Positions 10,001-17,718 are shown, numbered from the stretch's first letter. The stretch is DNA of 45,628 nucleotides from an uncultured Eubacteriales bacterium (GCA_934489895.1 CAKSST010000015.1:1-45628); one strand, 5' to 3'. Numbers and translations: made by a program. The notes: generated by a model from the letters alone, not told the origin.

Positions 10001-11073
10001 AACGCTGCTACTTCTACATTCTCTCTACGACCAACTTTAAGCCAAGCAATCTCACTTTCCAGTTCGGCATAATCAGATACGGCACGACTTGAAAAAGATG
10101 CTGTTGAATCTTTAATTGATTTAAAATTATATTCAGGTATTATAGTTGGATCAATTGTAACAGGATAGACTCGAGCTTTATCTTTAAGCCATTTTTTATT
10201 AGGAATAATTGTATATTCGTATCCGTTGTGAGTTTTATTAAGTGTAACGTCAATGTCAGTACTGCTTTCACCATTAGCATCAAACATATACGGTGCTTGA
10301 ACATAGAAAACATTATTATTGTTTTTATCCTTGAAGCTTATACTTCCGTCATCATTAAGTTCTGGTATAAGTCCATCACACTCAATATTAAAGCAAAATG
10401 ATGCTTTTTTGGTTATTTTGTTAATAATAATGCTTTCTTTAAGTTGTTCTCCAATTAGATCGTAACAAACATCAATATTATCATAAACATTATTATATTC
10501 AGCCCTAGACAAAGCTTTTCCGTTATTTTTTAAATATTCATCGTTAGCTTTGTATATAGCACTTTCACCTTTTGCACATGCAAAAGAAGTGTCACGTTTT
10601 TCTATACTGTTTTGATTTTTATTAGTAGTTTTAATAGATGAAGATTTAGCATCAAATGACCATAAAACAGAATATTCACCATTATTGATTTTAACACATG
10701 AATTTTCATTCAAATTTGTAGGAAGTTCAACGTTAAATTTATTACTTTTATTTGTGTAGTAATCACTATTGTCAGATTTAATAAGACTATTATCAATTTC
10801 CTTAAATTCATTATCACTTTTAAAATTTACAGCATAAGGATAAACGACCGCCTGATAGCTACCGTCACTCATTTTAAAATGTTTTGTGTTTGCGTCACGT
10901 TTATCTACATCTTCAAACAATATATAAGGCTCAGTATTAACCTGAACATTATCTGTTGATACGCTTGTTAATGGCAAGTCTTCTGCCGAAGCCGCCAAAA
11001 CAGGTAATGATGTGAAGATTAAAGCAATCGTTAAAATAGTTGCAATTACTTTATATCCGCGGTTTTTTAACAT
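4054..11073 (-). CDS. Secreted Rhs/YD-repeat polymorphic toxin with DNRLRE, ricin-lectin and ParB-like tip
   Basis: A 2339-aa protein. I take ATG 11073 as the start (AAGGAG 9-10 bases upstream); it gives a clean signal peptide (MLKNRGYKVIATILTIALI ... LAASA) that an ATG 13 codons further upstream would spoil. Order: signal peptide 1-32; DNRLRE-type domain about 325-505; first YD-repeat block from about 700; a galactose-binding/CBM-like pair about 860-1160; two ricin-B-like lectin units about 1250-1545 (NQRWILED, TQRFQVKK); second YD block 1560-2070; Rhs core (RYYDPEIGRFINAD, NPVNMDDPTG) near 2110. The variable tip begins there and ends in ANGHHRVAALRSLGKETIK, the signature of a ParB/sulfiredoxin fold that occurs as a toxin domain. 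The YD repeats are expected to form a shell around the tip. Target and delivery route are unknown. The gene is intact over 7 kb. Confidence 0.9.
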   Translation of the reverse strand: MLKNRGYKVIATILTIALIFTSLPVLAASAEDLPLTSVSTDNVQVNTEPYILFEDVDKRDANTKHFKMSDGSYQAVVYPYAVNFKSDNEFKEIDNSLIKSDNSDYYTNKSNKFNVELPTNLNENSCVKINNGEYSVLWSFDAKSSSIKTTNKNQNSIEKRDTSFACAKGESAIYKANDEYLKNNGKALSRAEYNNVYDNIDVCYDLIGEQLKESIIINKITKKASFCFNIECDGLIPELNDDGSISFKDKNNNNVFYVQAPYMFDANGESSTDIDVTLNKTHNGYEYTIIPNKKWLKDKARVYPVTIDPTIIPEYNFKSIKDSTASFSSRAVSDYAELESEIAWLKVGRRENVEVAALLYVELPDTIPQSATIVKATLALCGYRSTISTCPTNLQLNVHKITSDWNQTILTSTVLYSDSNPPTPSYDSTVIDYAIINDSQTTYHGSWTEFDITKIVQEWRNGETNRGVMIKASSYPSSNNFARFYDSDHSLENSDPTYIFYYRDTVGLEDYWSYSEFYAGERGNTFVNNFNGNLTYVHNDVSFISEINGFTLSHIYNSANAICSVCSANQTIKYGSGWHLNLVQHLQNVSVSGNSSVKYVYTDGDGTDHYFVELSDGSIVDEDGLGYTYASLSGEGELSSKITDKDGNVLKFDIWGDLRKIIDTNGNTISLNYSPIPNVDNYLSSITTSSGGVFALNYDSNYQLTSITDNSGRSVTFSYTNGFLKHIYYPDGTGTHFAYDEGNTNAMTVLQHSSDLNNGYSYDQNKRIVTVTQNGNAGVSGTRHTFNYKHNQTVVTDNKQRSMTYQFDTEGRVTCAYDSDGNSYSQSYNTSDTAKSNIFKNNKIQVSSNNTRYNNNLLYDGAFTFGLANWLTYKDLSSAKTELVSNEGYISLNTVKHTATEVGTTTVFQRLNNLNHSTYTVTAYVKTVNVESASNGAGIELYTSESRYLYSDFISGTTDTDINNGFKKLIFTVTLNHGETLKSVGVGLFNATGTMYVDCVQLEVGDTSNNINLLSDSDFEYDTVGSTSPLFFTNCMNGAVSSTAYSGSKSFRIIGTPAHTIYSSQVIALNGKKGDVYSFGAWGKANSVPHQSGDESVFKIIVQLYSGDEVVKREVAEFNEYVSDWQFTSNIVIADKPHDKIMIHMGYYNTCNTAYFDNVFLYRDTAQSYSYDSNGNVITTADKANQQSNYQYSSNSLSKIISPTGTSYEYAYDTNKNTVFSKSSEGIRADIDYTSQGNPVDTITGADNYSASLQSGKTYYIRLKNTGKYLTVADASTQNYASIVQHNFSGSANQRWILEDTGKGGYYLHPEHSPDKSLHITNSVNNEETPVSLYTTIGTDQQIFKITPQSDFTYTFSPKTSPDGKIVSVNYSATQNNVTIISPYGTLNPGQSWYFEDTSIEPIDQIEDGAVYAFRARNSGKYIDVSYGNVSVGTEVFQYELNHNKTQRFQVKKYGETDYYTFTPLNATDKLLQVSTDTEENGCTYLQLGDSTVNDRKLFKFVYYSQHQGFQIIPKHNENLALDVANGSISNTGNLIFTGISNAINRYFIAEKIHKTINSSVTYQDNGNFIHTIKDSRGNVTTYGFDTSRGLQTSVTDAKNNITSYTYNANNDRLEAVAQGNSNVGYEYYAFGGLKKITAPSGTAYNFSYDKYYNTSAISVGTQTLSEYIYNDNNGPLKQMRYGNGNVVDYTYDNFDRITQTAYNNSVKIKYKYDKSGNLYQKQDLFVNITSQYLYDLSGRIQEARASDGSSISYKYDEYNRVKSYIYTANGVTNKTQYIYGNASTAGQKVDLLYGVKHNDIQTLSYSYDALCRVDTRTVHTTAPFVTRYSYLDGADVNSTTALVENMQVGEDTYCYAYDALGNIESVSKNGTVIESYTYDSLNQLKTLTNANGVYEYTYDNGGNILSVTLNGESIKSYTYGNANWKDQLTAYNGQAITYDEIGNPLSYKGNTLSWQNGRQLTGITNAQNTINYTYNADGNRTSKTVNGVTTDYYWLEGVLLGQKTGDDYIVYLYDENGIAYGLICNNTYYYYVFNLQGDVIGIIDSNGNKVVEYTYTAWGEVLSITGSQASTIGQLNPVRYRGYYYDGETGFYLTGTRYYDPEIGRFINADGEISDVGGNILGYNLFAYCFNNPVNMDDPTGQWPKWLTGALNVVSGVAQMAAGAALGAFTSWTGVGAVAAGFLIVNGAATATQGIGQIVNDVTKTNVLREDNIIRTAVKDVGRAIGGDTGAKITGGAYDVAAVAANLYAGKVGLQQTGLAPIKVNINKVLNNPMDEFVTCGPAPGVISDYCRLIPLNGYGKIYATQLPNGFYQLANGHHRVAALRSLGKETIKIFLTK

Positions 11074-11130
11074 AAGCAACAACTCCTTTTTATTTGAATA
11101 TATCATATACAAAATAATAAAGCAAATAAA

Positions 11131-11166
11131 AAAATACCGAAACGGATTTTTCCGTTTCGGTATTTA
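11131..11166 (-). terminator. Rho-independent terminator of fba
   Basis: AATACCGAAACGGA (11133-11146) and TCCGTTTCGGTATT (11151-11164) form a perfect 14-bp stem with a 4-base loop. On the minus strand it is followed by a run of seven T. It separates the aldolase gene from the Rhs gene. Confidence 0.9.
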
Positions 11167-11175
11167 AAAATCAAC

Positions 11176-12114
11176 TTATGCCTTTCCGTTGCAACCAAGA
11201 ACGTCAACCAACTTGTGACGAACAGTCTCAACAATGTTTGCACGTGCGGGTTTAAGATACTCGCGGGGATCAAAATGCTCAGGATGCTCATTGAAATATT
11301 TACGGATTGTGCCTGTCATTGTAAGACGAATGTCGGAGTCAATATTGATTTTGCAAACTGCAGAACGTGCAGCCTCGCGGAGCTGATCCTCGGGTACACC
11401 GATAGCGCCGGGCATATTGCCGCCGTTTTCGTTAATCATCTTTACATATTTCTGAGGAACAGATGATGCGCCGTGAAGAACAATCGGGAAGCCGGGTAGG
11501 TTCTTTTCAACCTCATGAAGAACGTCAAAACGAAGCTGAGGTTTTGTGCCGGGCTTAAATTTGTAAGCGCCGTGCGAAGTACCGATAGCAATTGCAAGTG
11601 AGTCACATCCGGTTTTCTCAACAAACTCCTGAACCTCTTCAGGTCTTGTGTAGGAAGCTGCACCCTCAGCAACCTTTACCTCATCCTCAATACCTGCGAG
11701 AGTACCAAGCTCAGCTTCAACAACAACGCCGTGTGCGTGTGCATATTCAACAACCTTTTTGGTGATTTCAACATTCTCTTCAAAGGGCTTTGAAGATGCG
11801 TCAATCATAACAGAGGTAAAACCGCCGTCAATACATGATTTACATGTCTCAAAGTCAGGACCGTGGTCAAGGTGAAGAGCGATCGGAATGTCTGGACATT
11901 CAATAACAGCAGCTTCAACAAGCTTTACAAGATAAGTGTGGTTTGCATAAGCGCGAGCGCCTTTTGAAACCTGCAGAATAAGGGGAGCCTTTTCTGCGCG
12001 TGCTGCCTCAGTGATACCCTGAACAATTTCCATGTTGTTTACATTAAAAGCACCGATAGCATAGCCACCGTCATATGCTTTTTTAAACATTTCTTTTGTA
12101 GTTACTAATGGCAT
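11176..12114 (-). CDS. fba: Fructose-bisphosphate aldolase, class II
   Basis: A 312-aa zinc-dependent aldolase that cleaves fructose 1,6-bisphosphate to dihydroxyacetone phosphate and glyceraldehyde 3-phosphate in glycolysis. Visible family marks are GAFNVNNME near the N-terminus, the zinc-ligand region IALHLDHG at about residues 78-85, EAELGTLAG, the SHG of IGTSHGAYK, VLHGASS, and KINIDSDIR near the C-terminus. The length is normal for the family. The ATG follows AAGGAGAT at a suitable distance. It is transcribed divergently from the phosphofructokinase gene, so the two glycolytic enzymes sit back to back. Its promoter matches consensus exactly, which predicts high expression. Confidence 0.97.
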   Translation of the reverse strand: MPLVTTKEMFKKAYDGGYAIGAFNVNNMEIVQGITEAARAEKAPLILQVSKGARAYANHTYLVKLVEAAVIECPDIPIALHLDHGPDFETCKSCIDGGFTSVMIDASSKPFEENVEITKKVVEYAHAHGVVVEAELGTLAGIEDEVKVAEGAASYTRPEEVQEFVEKTGCDSLAIAIGTSHGAYKFKPGTKPQLRFDVLHEVEKNLPGFPIVLHGASSVPQKYVKMINENGGNMPGAIGVPEDQLREAARSAVCKINIDSDIRLTMTGTIRKYFNEHPEHFDPREYLKPARANIVETVRHKLVDVLGCNGKA

Positions 12115-12146
12115 AAAAATATCTCCTTATTTTTTATTTATTTTAT

Positions 12147-12175
12147 ATTATAGTCCTATTTTTGTTTATTGTCAA
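12147..12175 (-). promoter_or_regulatory. Consensus sigma-A promoter of fba
   Basis: On the minus strand: TTGACA (12170-12175), a 17-base spacer, then TATAAT (12147-12152), a perfect match to the vegetative consensus. It lies 33 bases before the fba start codon. Confidence 0.88.
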
Positions 12176-12206
12176 TTGAATAAATGTAATAATTTGCAGT
12201 AAAAGA

Positions 12207-12235
12207 TTGATTTTTAAAACTATTTATGATAAAAT
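12207..12235 (+). promoter_or_regulatory. Sigma-A promoter of the phosphofructokinase gene
   Basis: TTGATT (12207-12212), 17-base spacer, TAAAAT (12230-12235), located 35 bases upstream of the ATG at 12271. Confidence 0.7.
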
Positions 12236-12270
12236 CATTTGGAAATTTTATTTTGAAAGGATTTATTATT

Positions 12271-13515
12271 ATGAGCAGATTAAAAGGCGCATGCATTATT
12301 GGACAGTCAGGCGGTCCTACTTCAGTTATCAACGCCAGCGCATACGGCGCAATCAAAACCGCACTTGATTGTGAAGACATCACCAACGTATACGGTGCAC
12401 TTAACGGTATCCGCGGCGTTTTGGACGAAAACCTTATTGATATGGGCGCAGAAGATCCTGAAGAACTAGCATTAATGAAATACACTCCCTCTTCTGCACT
12501 TGGTTCATGCCGTTACAAGCTTAAAGACCCTGATGTTGATGATACTGACTATAAGCGTATTCTTGATGTATTTAAAAAGTACAATATTCGCTATTTCTTC
12601 TATAACGGCGGTAACGATTCAATGGATACCTGCAACAAAATTTCAAAGTTCATGCTTAAAAACGGTTATGAATGCCGCGTAATGGGTATCCCCAAGACTA
12701 TAGATAATGACCTTGCAGGTACTGACCACTGTCCCGGATTTGCTTCTGCTTCAAAGTACATTGCAACATCTGTAATGGAAATTTATCAGGATGCTATGGT
12801 TTACGACATAGGTATGATTACTGTTGTTGAAATTATGGGACGTAACGCAGGCTGGCTTACCGCTGCTGCTTCTCTTGCAAATTACAAAGGATTTGGTCCT
12901 GACCTTATTTACTGCCCCGAAAATGATTTTGACCTTGATGCAATGCTTGAAAAGGTTGAAAAGATTTACAACAAAAAGAAAAAATGTATTGTTTGCGTAT
13001 CTGAGGGTATTAAAGACAAAGACGGCAAATTGATTTCTGAATACGGCAGTGATATGTCACAGACAAAAGACTCCTTCGGTCATGCACAGCTCGGCGGTCT
13101 TGCCGCTTACCTTGCAGGTGTTATTAAAGCAAAAACAGGCGCTAAAGTTCGCGGTATTGAGTTAAGTCTTTTACAGCGTTGCGCTGCTCACTGTGCTTCT
13201 CAGACAGATATTGATGAATCTTTTGCAGCAGGCAAAGCTGCTGTTGATAACGCAGTTGCTGGTATTACAGATAAGATGGTCGGTTTTGAGCGTTCATATG
13301 TTGACGGCAAATATGTATGCAACACCAAATTGTTCGACCTTTCTGTTGTTGCTAACACTGAAAGAAAAGTTCCTGCTGAATGGTTTAACGCAACCAAAGA
13401 CGGTTTGAATGATAAATTTATTGAATACGCTCTTCCCCTTATCCAGGGTGAAACACAGCTTAAGAAGGAAGACGGTCTTCCCCGCTTTGTTAAACTAAAG
13501 AAAATTCGCGTTTAA
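12271..13515 (+). CDS. pfp: Pyrophosphate-dependent 6-phosphofructokinase
   Basis: A 414-aa enzyme that phosphorylates fructose 6-phosphate, predicted to use pyrophosphate rather than ATP. The reason is the pair of diagnostic sites: GGNDSM, where ATP enzymes have GGDGS, and GIPKTIDND, where ATP enzymes have a Gly in place of that Lys. Other family blocks are IGQSGGPTSVINAS at the N-terminus and EIMGRNAGW. I choose ATG 12271 because GAAAGGA precedes it by 9-10 bases and the protein then starts at the glycine-rich loop; an upstream ATG at 12226 overlaps the promoter. PPi use would make this glycolytic step reversible and save ATP, common in anaerobic Clostridia. Confidence 0.93.
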   Translation: MSRLKGACIIGQSGGPTSVINASAYGAIKTALDCEDITNVYGALNGIRGVLDENLIDMGAEDPEELALMKYTPSSALGSCRYKLKDPDVDDTDYKRILDVFKKYNIRYFFYNGGNDSMDTCNKISKFMLKNGYECRVMGIPKTIDNDLAGTDHCPGFASASKYIATSVMEIYQDAMVYDIGMITVVEIMGRNAGWLTAAASLANYKGFGPDLIYCPENDFDLDAMLEKVEKIYNKKKKCIVCVSEGIKDKDGKLISEYGSDMSQTKDSFGHAQLGGLAAYLAGVIKAKTGAKVRGIELSLLQRCAAHCASQTDIDESFAAGKAAVDNAVAGITDKMVGFERSYVDGKYVCNTKLFDLSVVANTERKVPAEWFNATKDGLNDKFIEYALPLIQGETQLKKEDGLPRFVKLKKIRV

Positions 13516-13524
13516 TTGATTTGT

Positions 13525-13560
13525 AAAAAATGGGCTATCCTTTTGGATAACCCATTTTTT
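13525..13560. terminator. Bidirectional terminator between pfp and the lipoprotein gene
   Basis: The stem AAAAAATGGGCTATCC / GGATAACCCATTTTTT has one mismatch and a 4-base loop, and an A run on one side and a T run on the other, so it can serve both converging genes. Confidence 0.85.
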
Positions 13561-13799
13561 TATGACACTGAACTTATAAAAGATGAAATATTATTTACAT
13601 CTGATGAAATATTATCATTTACATCGTCTTTAATAGATGAAATATTGCTGTTATCCATCATTGAAGAGATGTTTGATGTTAAAGAGCCGTCGTTTGAATT
13701 AACACCACCGGGTTCATTTTCATCTTTTGTTCTTGCACAGCCTGTAAACAGACAAGTAATTATCATTACAGAAAGTAAAATTGAAAACAATTTTTTCAT
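13560..13799 (-). CDS. Small predicted lipoprotein, Ser/Asn-rich
   Basis: A 79-aa protein with a lipoprotein signal peptide: MKKLFSILLSVMIITCLFTG followed by Cys at residue 21 (lipobox LFTGC). The mature part is short, acidic and rich in Asn, Asp and Ser, with repeated NISS/ISS motifs and no recognisable domain. I prefer the second ATG (13799) because AAGGAGGG sits 8-9 bases before it, while the ATG two codons earlier is too close. It probably tethers to the outer face of the membrane. It is a stand-alone gene converging on pfp; no function can be given. The 225 bases upstream of it (13806-14007) hold nothing I can identify. Confidence 0.7.
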   Translation of the reverse strand: MKKLFSILLSVMIITCLFTGCARTKDENEPGGVNSNDGSLTSNISSMMDNSNISSIKDDVNDNISSDVNNISSFISSVS

Positions 13800-14007
13800 A
13801 TCCATTTCCCTCCTTTTAAAAATAGTATATCCAAATAAACTTTGTTATTGTATTAAACTTTAAGTTTCTTGATTAATTTACAATCTTATACTTTATTTTT
13901 TAAAGGAGCTGATAGATTTTCAATAGCAAAGCACAGCTTTTCGGATATATTTTTTGTGCAGTCAATTTGAATATACAAAATCATAAATACTTGTGCATAC
14001 ATAACAT

Positions 14008-14037
14008 AAAAATAACGGGTTAAAACCCGTTATTTTA
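14008..14037 (-). terminator. Terminator overlapping the ligA stop codon
   Basis: AATAACGGG (14011-14019) pairs with CCCGTTATT (14026-14034). On the minus strand it is followed by TTTTTATG. The ligA stop codon lies within the stem. Confidence 0.75.
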
Positions 14038-16006
14038 TCATTTCATTAAACTCAGCCTCATCAATAATTTTTATACCAAGCTGCTGCGCCTTAGTCAGCT
14101 TTGAGCCTGCGTCTTCTCCAACAAGAACACAGTAGGTCTTTTTGGAAACGGAAGAGGATGTTTTTCCTCCAAAGCTTTCAATAATTTTTGCGGCTTCATC
14201 ACGCTCGTAGGTCGGCAATTTACCAGTAAGCACAAATGTAAGCCCTGCAAATCGTGCATCCTTAACCTTGGTAAGACACCGCATATTCATACCTATTTCT
14301 TTGAACCTGTTGATTAACTGAATATTTTGAAAGTTACTTAAAAAGTCCATAAGACTTTGAACCATAATATTACCGAAACCATCAATTTTAAGCACATCAT
14401 CAATTGTTGCGTTAAGAATACTATCCATATCACCGAAAGCATCACAAAGCAATTTTGCGGCTTTTTGACCAATATGGTGAATACCAAAGCCAAAAATCAA
14501 TCTATACAAATCATTTTGTTTTGATTTTTCTACAGCGGCAAGCATATTATCGGCAGACTTTTCGCCAAAGCGCTCTAGCTTTACAATATCATCTTTTTTC
14601 AGTGAATATAAATCAATCGGTGAAGAGATAAGTTTTGCTTCAACAAGCTGTTCAAGCACCGCTTCGCCAAATCCTTCAATATCCATAGCAGGACGGCTGC
14701 AAAAATGTATAAGGTTGCGCAGCTGCTGCGCAGGACATGACATATTGACACAGCGCACAACTGCTTCGCCCTCATCCTTATGGACATGACTATTACATAC
14801 GGGGCACACAGACGGCAATTTAAAAACCATATGGTTTTCCCCATTTTTTGCTTTAGCAACAACCTCAGGAATAATATCTCCTGCTTTGCGGACGATTATT
14901 GTATCGCCAATACCAATTGCTTTTTCGTTTATAAAATCCTGATTATGCAAAACGGCGCGGCTTACGGTTGTACCTGCAAGAGTTATTGGTTCAAATACTG
15001 CTGTAGGAGTTAAAGCGCCCGTTCTGCCAACATTAATTTCAATATCAAGCAGCACAGTTTCTTTTTCCTCAGGAGGATATTTGAAAGCAACCGCCCATTT
15101 GGGAAATTTTGATGTACTGCCTATTTGTGAGCGCAAATCAAGATTATCAGTTTTTACAACAGCGCCGTCAATATCAAACTGTAAATTGCCGCGCATTTCG
15201 CCAATTTCTTTGATGCAATTTTTTATTTGATCGGCAAATTTACACTTATAGTAAAACGGCAGTACTGAAAAACCTTGTGCTTTCAAAAACTCTAATGACT
15301 CAATATGAGATGAAAACTCTTTTCCCTCAATTTGTTGAATGTTGAATATAAATATTTCAAGCTCACGCTTGGCAGTAATTTTGCTGTTCTTCTGGCGCAA
15401 TGAGCCTGCGGCGGCATTACGCGGGTTTTTAGCAGGCTTTTCGTCATTAAGTTCCTGATATGCGCGAAGCTTTAAAAAGCTTTCATGCGGCATATAAACC
15501 TCGCCGCGTACCTCTAACCGGCCTTTAAAATCAATTGTTTTAGGTATGCTCTTTATGGTCATAAGGTTTGCAGTAACGTTTTCACCGACATCACCGTCGC
15601 CGCGGGTTGAACCAATTATAAATTTACCGTTATCATATTCAAGCGAAACTGAAAGACCGTCAATTTTAGGCTCAACAGAAAACTCTGCATTGTCAGAAAA
15701 CGCAGTTATTCTTTCGATAAAGGCATCAACATCTACCAAAGAGAAAACGTCCTGCAGGCTTTCCATACGCACAGTATGAGCCACAGGCTCAAATTGCGCA
15801 AGCGCCATACCGCCAACCTTTGCTGTAGGTGAATTTTCACGCTTATATTCAGGAAACTCAGTTTCAAGCTTTTTGAGCTCTGAATTTAAAGCATCATATT
15901 CAAAATCTTCAAGCTCAGGGTCATCTTCAACATAATATTTATTATTATGATACTCTATAAGACCGTAAAGCTCTTCTATTCTTTTCTTAGCGTCTTCTGC
16001 AAACAT
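14030..16006 (-). CDS. ligA: NAD-dependent DNA ligase
   Basis: A 658-aa ligase that seals nicks in replication and repair using NAD+. Order of parts: Ia and adenylation domain with the lysine motif VEPKIDGLS near residue 115, OB fold, the four-Cys zinc finger (CPVC ... RCVNMSC), helix-hairpin-helix repeats (IEGFGEAVLE, IDGFGNIMVQ) and a C-terminal BRCT domain (FAGLTFVLTGKLP to the end). I choose the ATG at 16006, which has AAGGTG 6 bases upstream, over one six codons earlier that overlaps the end of yunB. It is 10 bases downstream of yunB and probably cotranscribed with it. The length is normal. Confidence 0.97.
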   Translation of the reverse strand: MFAEDAKKRIEELYGLIEYHNNKYYVEDDPELEDFEYDALNSELKKLETEFPEYKRENSPTAKVGGMALAQFEPVAHTVRMESLQDVFSLVDVDAFIERITAFSDNAEFSVEPKIDGLSVSLEYDNGKFIIGSTRGDGDVGENVTANLMTIKSIPKTIDFKGRLEVRGEVYMPHESFLKLRAYQELNDEKPAKNPRNAAAGSLRQKNSKITAKRELEIFIFNIQQIEGKEFSSHIESLEFLKAQGFSVLPFYYKCKFADQIKNCIKEIGEMRGNLQFDIDGAVVKTDNLDLRSQIGSTSKFPKWAVAFKYPPEEKETVLLDIEINVGRTGALTPTAVFEPITLAGTTVSRAVLHNQDFINEKAIGIGDTIIVRKAGDIIPEVVAKAKNGENHMVFKLPSVCPVCNSHVHKDEGEAVVRCVNMSCPAQQLRNLIHFCSRPAMDIEGFGEAVLEQLVEAKLISSPIDLYSLKKDDIVKLERFGEKSADNMLAAVEKSKQNDLYRLIFGFGIHHIGQKAAKLLCDAFGDMDSILNATIDDVLKIDGFGNIMVQSLMDFLSNFQNIQLINRFKEIGMNMRCLTKVKDARFAGLTFVLTGKLPTYERDEAAKIIESFGGKTSSSVSKKTYCVLVGEDAGSKLTKAQQLGIKIIDEAEFNEMIK

Positions 16007-16016
16007 ATATTTCACC

Positions 16017-16706
16017 TTAATCACTTATTGTTCCGTAATCAAAAACATCTCCCACAAGGTCACCCTCGCCGTCATAAACAGATGTAAAGTTATCAGGCAC
16101 TTTACCAACCACAACAGTTTGTGCCAATATAAATGATGTAAAATATTTTTCCTGTCTTTGATACCAGGGCATTGTTATATAATACTGCGATGATACCTCT
16201 ATTATTATCTGATGCAAAGTATTATTAATGCCTGCTTTAGTAAATTCACTTTTATAATCAGTTGAAACCGTAACAGATAAATCAATGTCAAAACTAATGC
16301 GCGGTCCCCTGCCCACCAAATAATCGTTAGATGTTAATGTTCCTAACGGTATAGAAACGCTTGTTGAACCGTAATTCTTAACCTCATCAATAATTACATC
16401 AGTTATACGTGATTTTATGTAATTAAGCGTAAAAGTATCAATCTCAATTGCTGATATTATATTTTCGTTGTCATAGCTAATAACAGCAAGATCATTGTAT
16501 TTAACACCGGTGTCAATCAAAAACTGACTGACTGACGTATTAACAGCATTGGTAATTATAGTTTCTGCTTTGGTTGTTGCAATACTTGTAATAATAGGCC
16601 TTACAAGCTTATCAGTTAACAATAATGCACAAACCAAAATAATGACGGTACAAAAAAGCAGTATTTTTATGCGCACACGCTTGTTTGGTGAATATCGTCT
16701 TCTCAT
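16017..16706 (-). CDS. yunB: Sporulation protein YunB-like
   Basis: A 229-aa protein with one N-terminal membrane segment (about residues 12-32, rich in Leu, Ile, Val) and an extracytoplasmic remainder. The blocks AETIITNAVNTSV, the IPLGTLTSNDYLVGRGP region and TSFILAQTVVVGKVP match the YunB family, a sigma-E-controlled membrane protein needed for normal sporulation in Bacillus. The biochemical role is not known. It lies immediately upstream of ligA with a 10-base gap. Its presence is the main sign that the host forms spores. Confidence 0.85.
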   Translation of the reverse strand: MRRRYSPNKRVRIKILLFCTVIILVCALLLTDKLVRPIITSIATTKAETIITNAVNTSVSQFLIDTGVKYNDLAVISYDNENIISAIEIDTFTLNYIKSRITDVIIDEVKNYGSTSVSIPLGTLTSNDYLVGRGPRISFDIDLSVTVSTDYKSEFTKAGINNTLHQIIIEVSSQYYITMPWYQRQEKYFTSFILAQTVVVGKVPDNFTSVYDGEGDLVGDVFDYGTISD

Positions 16707-16761
16707 AAAACTACCGCCTTTCTCTTTTTATTATACGAAAAGCGGCAGTTTTTGTGAAAAA

Positions 16762-17379
16762 CTAAATAATATTATTTATTGCCCAAACAATCAAATCAGC
16801 GGATTCATCAATACCTAAAGCACCGTTAATACAAAGGTCGTATGCTTTAGCGTCACCCCAGCGCAAATCAGAATACATATTGTGATAACCTGCGCGTTTT
16901 TTATCTGTCTTTTTTACAAGGTCACTTGCCTTTTCTTTTGAAATATTTTCAAACTCAGCCACGCGGGCAACACGGTAATCCAAATCGGCATGAACAAACA
17001 CGGTAAATACACCATCAATATCCTTTAAAACATTACCTGCACAACGGCCAACAATTACGCAAGAGCCTTTTGACGCTGTCTCTCTTATAATGTCACTTTC
17101 GATCTGAAAAACCTTGTCGGTGATAGGCATTTGGGCAATACCTGTAAGCGAATTATTAAACGAATAGGCACCTATTGACAATGAATAAAGGAAGCTGTTA
17201 GTAGGCTGCTCATCGTTATCTTCAAAAAACTGTTTACTGTATCCGCTGCTTTTTGCGGCAATTTCAATAAGTTCCTTATCATAATAAGGGATGCCTAAAA
17301 TTTCAGCAACTCGTTTTCCTATGTGACGACCGCCGCTGCCAAACTCTCTGTCAATACAAATAATATTATTTTTGTTCAT
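16762..17379 (-). CDS. Cytidylate kinase-like family protein
   Basis: A 205-aa P-loop protein of the cytidylate-kinase-like family. The nucleotide-binding loop is DREFGSGGRHIG at residues 10-21. Further marks are IPYYDKELIEIAAK, IIRETASKGSCVIVGRCAG and a lid-like segment with VKKTDKKRAGYHNMY. Proteins of this type are common in Clostridia, often as single genes, and their true substrate is not established, so I do not call it cmk. The gene is alone; yunB follows after 55 bases. The 5' side carries an A/T-rich region leading to the tRNA promoter on the other strand. Confidence 0.85.
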   Translation of the reverse strand: MNKNNIICIDREFGSGGRHIGKRVAEILGIPYYDKELIEIAAKSSGYSKQFFEDNDEQPTNSFLYSLSIGAYSFNNSLTGIAQMPITDKVFQIESDIIRETASKGSCVIVGRCAGNVLKDIDGVFTVFVHADLDYRVARVAEFENISKEKASDLVKKTDKKRAGYHNMYSDLRWGDAKAYDLCINGALGIDESADLIVWAINNII

Positions 17380-17433
17380 TAAATATCACCCGTTAATATT
17401 ATAGCACAATTATTTTTAAAAGACAATATTTGC

Positions 17434-17462
17434 TTGACAATACTTACATTTTGTGATAAATT
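17434..17462 (+). promoter_or_regulatory. Promoter of tRNA-Leu
   Basis: TTGACA (17434-17439), 17-base spacer, TAAATT (17457-17462), ending 11 bases before the mature tRNA. Confidence 0.8.
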
Positions 17463-17473
17463 TTATAAGTCCT

Positions 17474-17557
17474 GCGGGCGTGGCGGAACTGGCAGACGCG
17501 CCAGACTTAGGATCTGGTGGTTTTACCGTGGGGGTTCAAGTCCCTTCGCCCGCACCA
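17474..17557 (+). tRNA. tRNA-Leu (anticodon UAG)
   Basis: A complete cloverleaf with an encoded CCA. The acceptor stem is GCGGGCG/CGCCCGC with discriminator A. The anticodon stem CCAGA/TCTGG encloses the loop CTTAGGA, giving anticodon TAG, which reads CUA. A long variable arm, typical of Leu, precedes the T arm (GGGTTCAAGTCCC). The gene marks the left edge of the accessory region; I saw no second copy of its 3' end at the other edge. Confidence 0.96.
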
Positions 17558-17565
17558 AAGCATTC

Positions 17566-17611
17566 AAACCCGAACCTTTTACCGATTGGTGAAACGTTCG
17601 GGTTTGTTGTT
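17566..17611 (+). terminator. Terminator of tRNA-Leu
   Basis: AAACCCGAAC (17566-17575) and GTTCGGGTTT (17596-17605) form a perfect 10-bp stem with a 20-base loop, followed by a T-rich tail. Confidence 0.8.
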
Positions 17612-17642
17612 TTCTTAAAAGATGTTAAATAAGCCTTTGTTT

Positions 17643-17677
17643 GTGGCAGTACAGAGTTAGTCGCTCTGTACTGCCAC
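17643..17677. repeat. Perfect 14-bp inverted repeat
   Basis: GTGGCAGTACAGAG (17643-17656) and CTCTGTACTGCCAC (17664-17677), with a 7-base loop and only a weak T-rich tail. It could be a terminator remnant or a protein-binding hairpin. It lies between tRNA-Leu and the transglutaminase-like gene, at the likely edge of the accessory region. Confidence 0.6.
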
Positions 17678-17718
17678 TTCTTCGTTTCAATGAATTTCGT
17701 ACATAAAGGAGATTTGAA

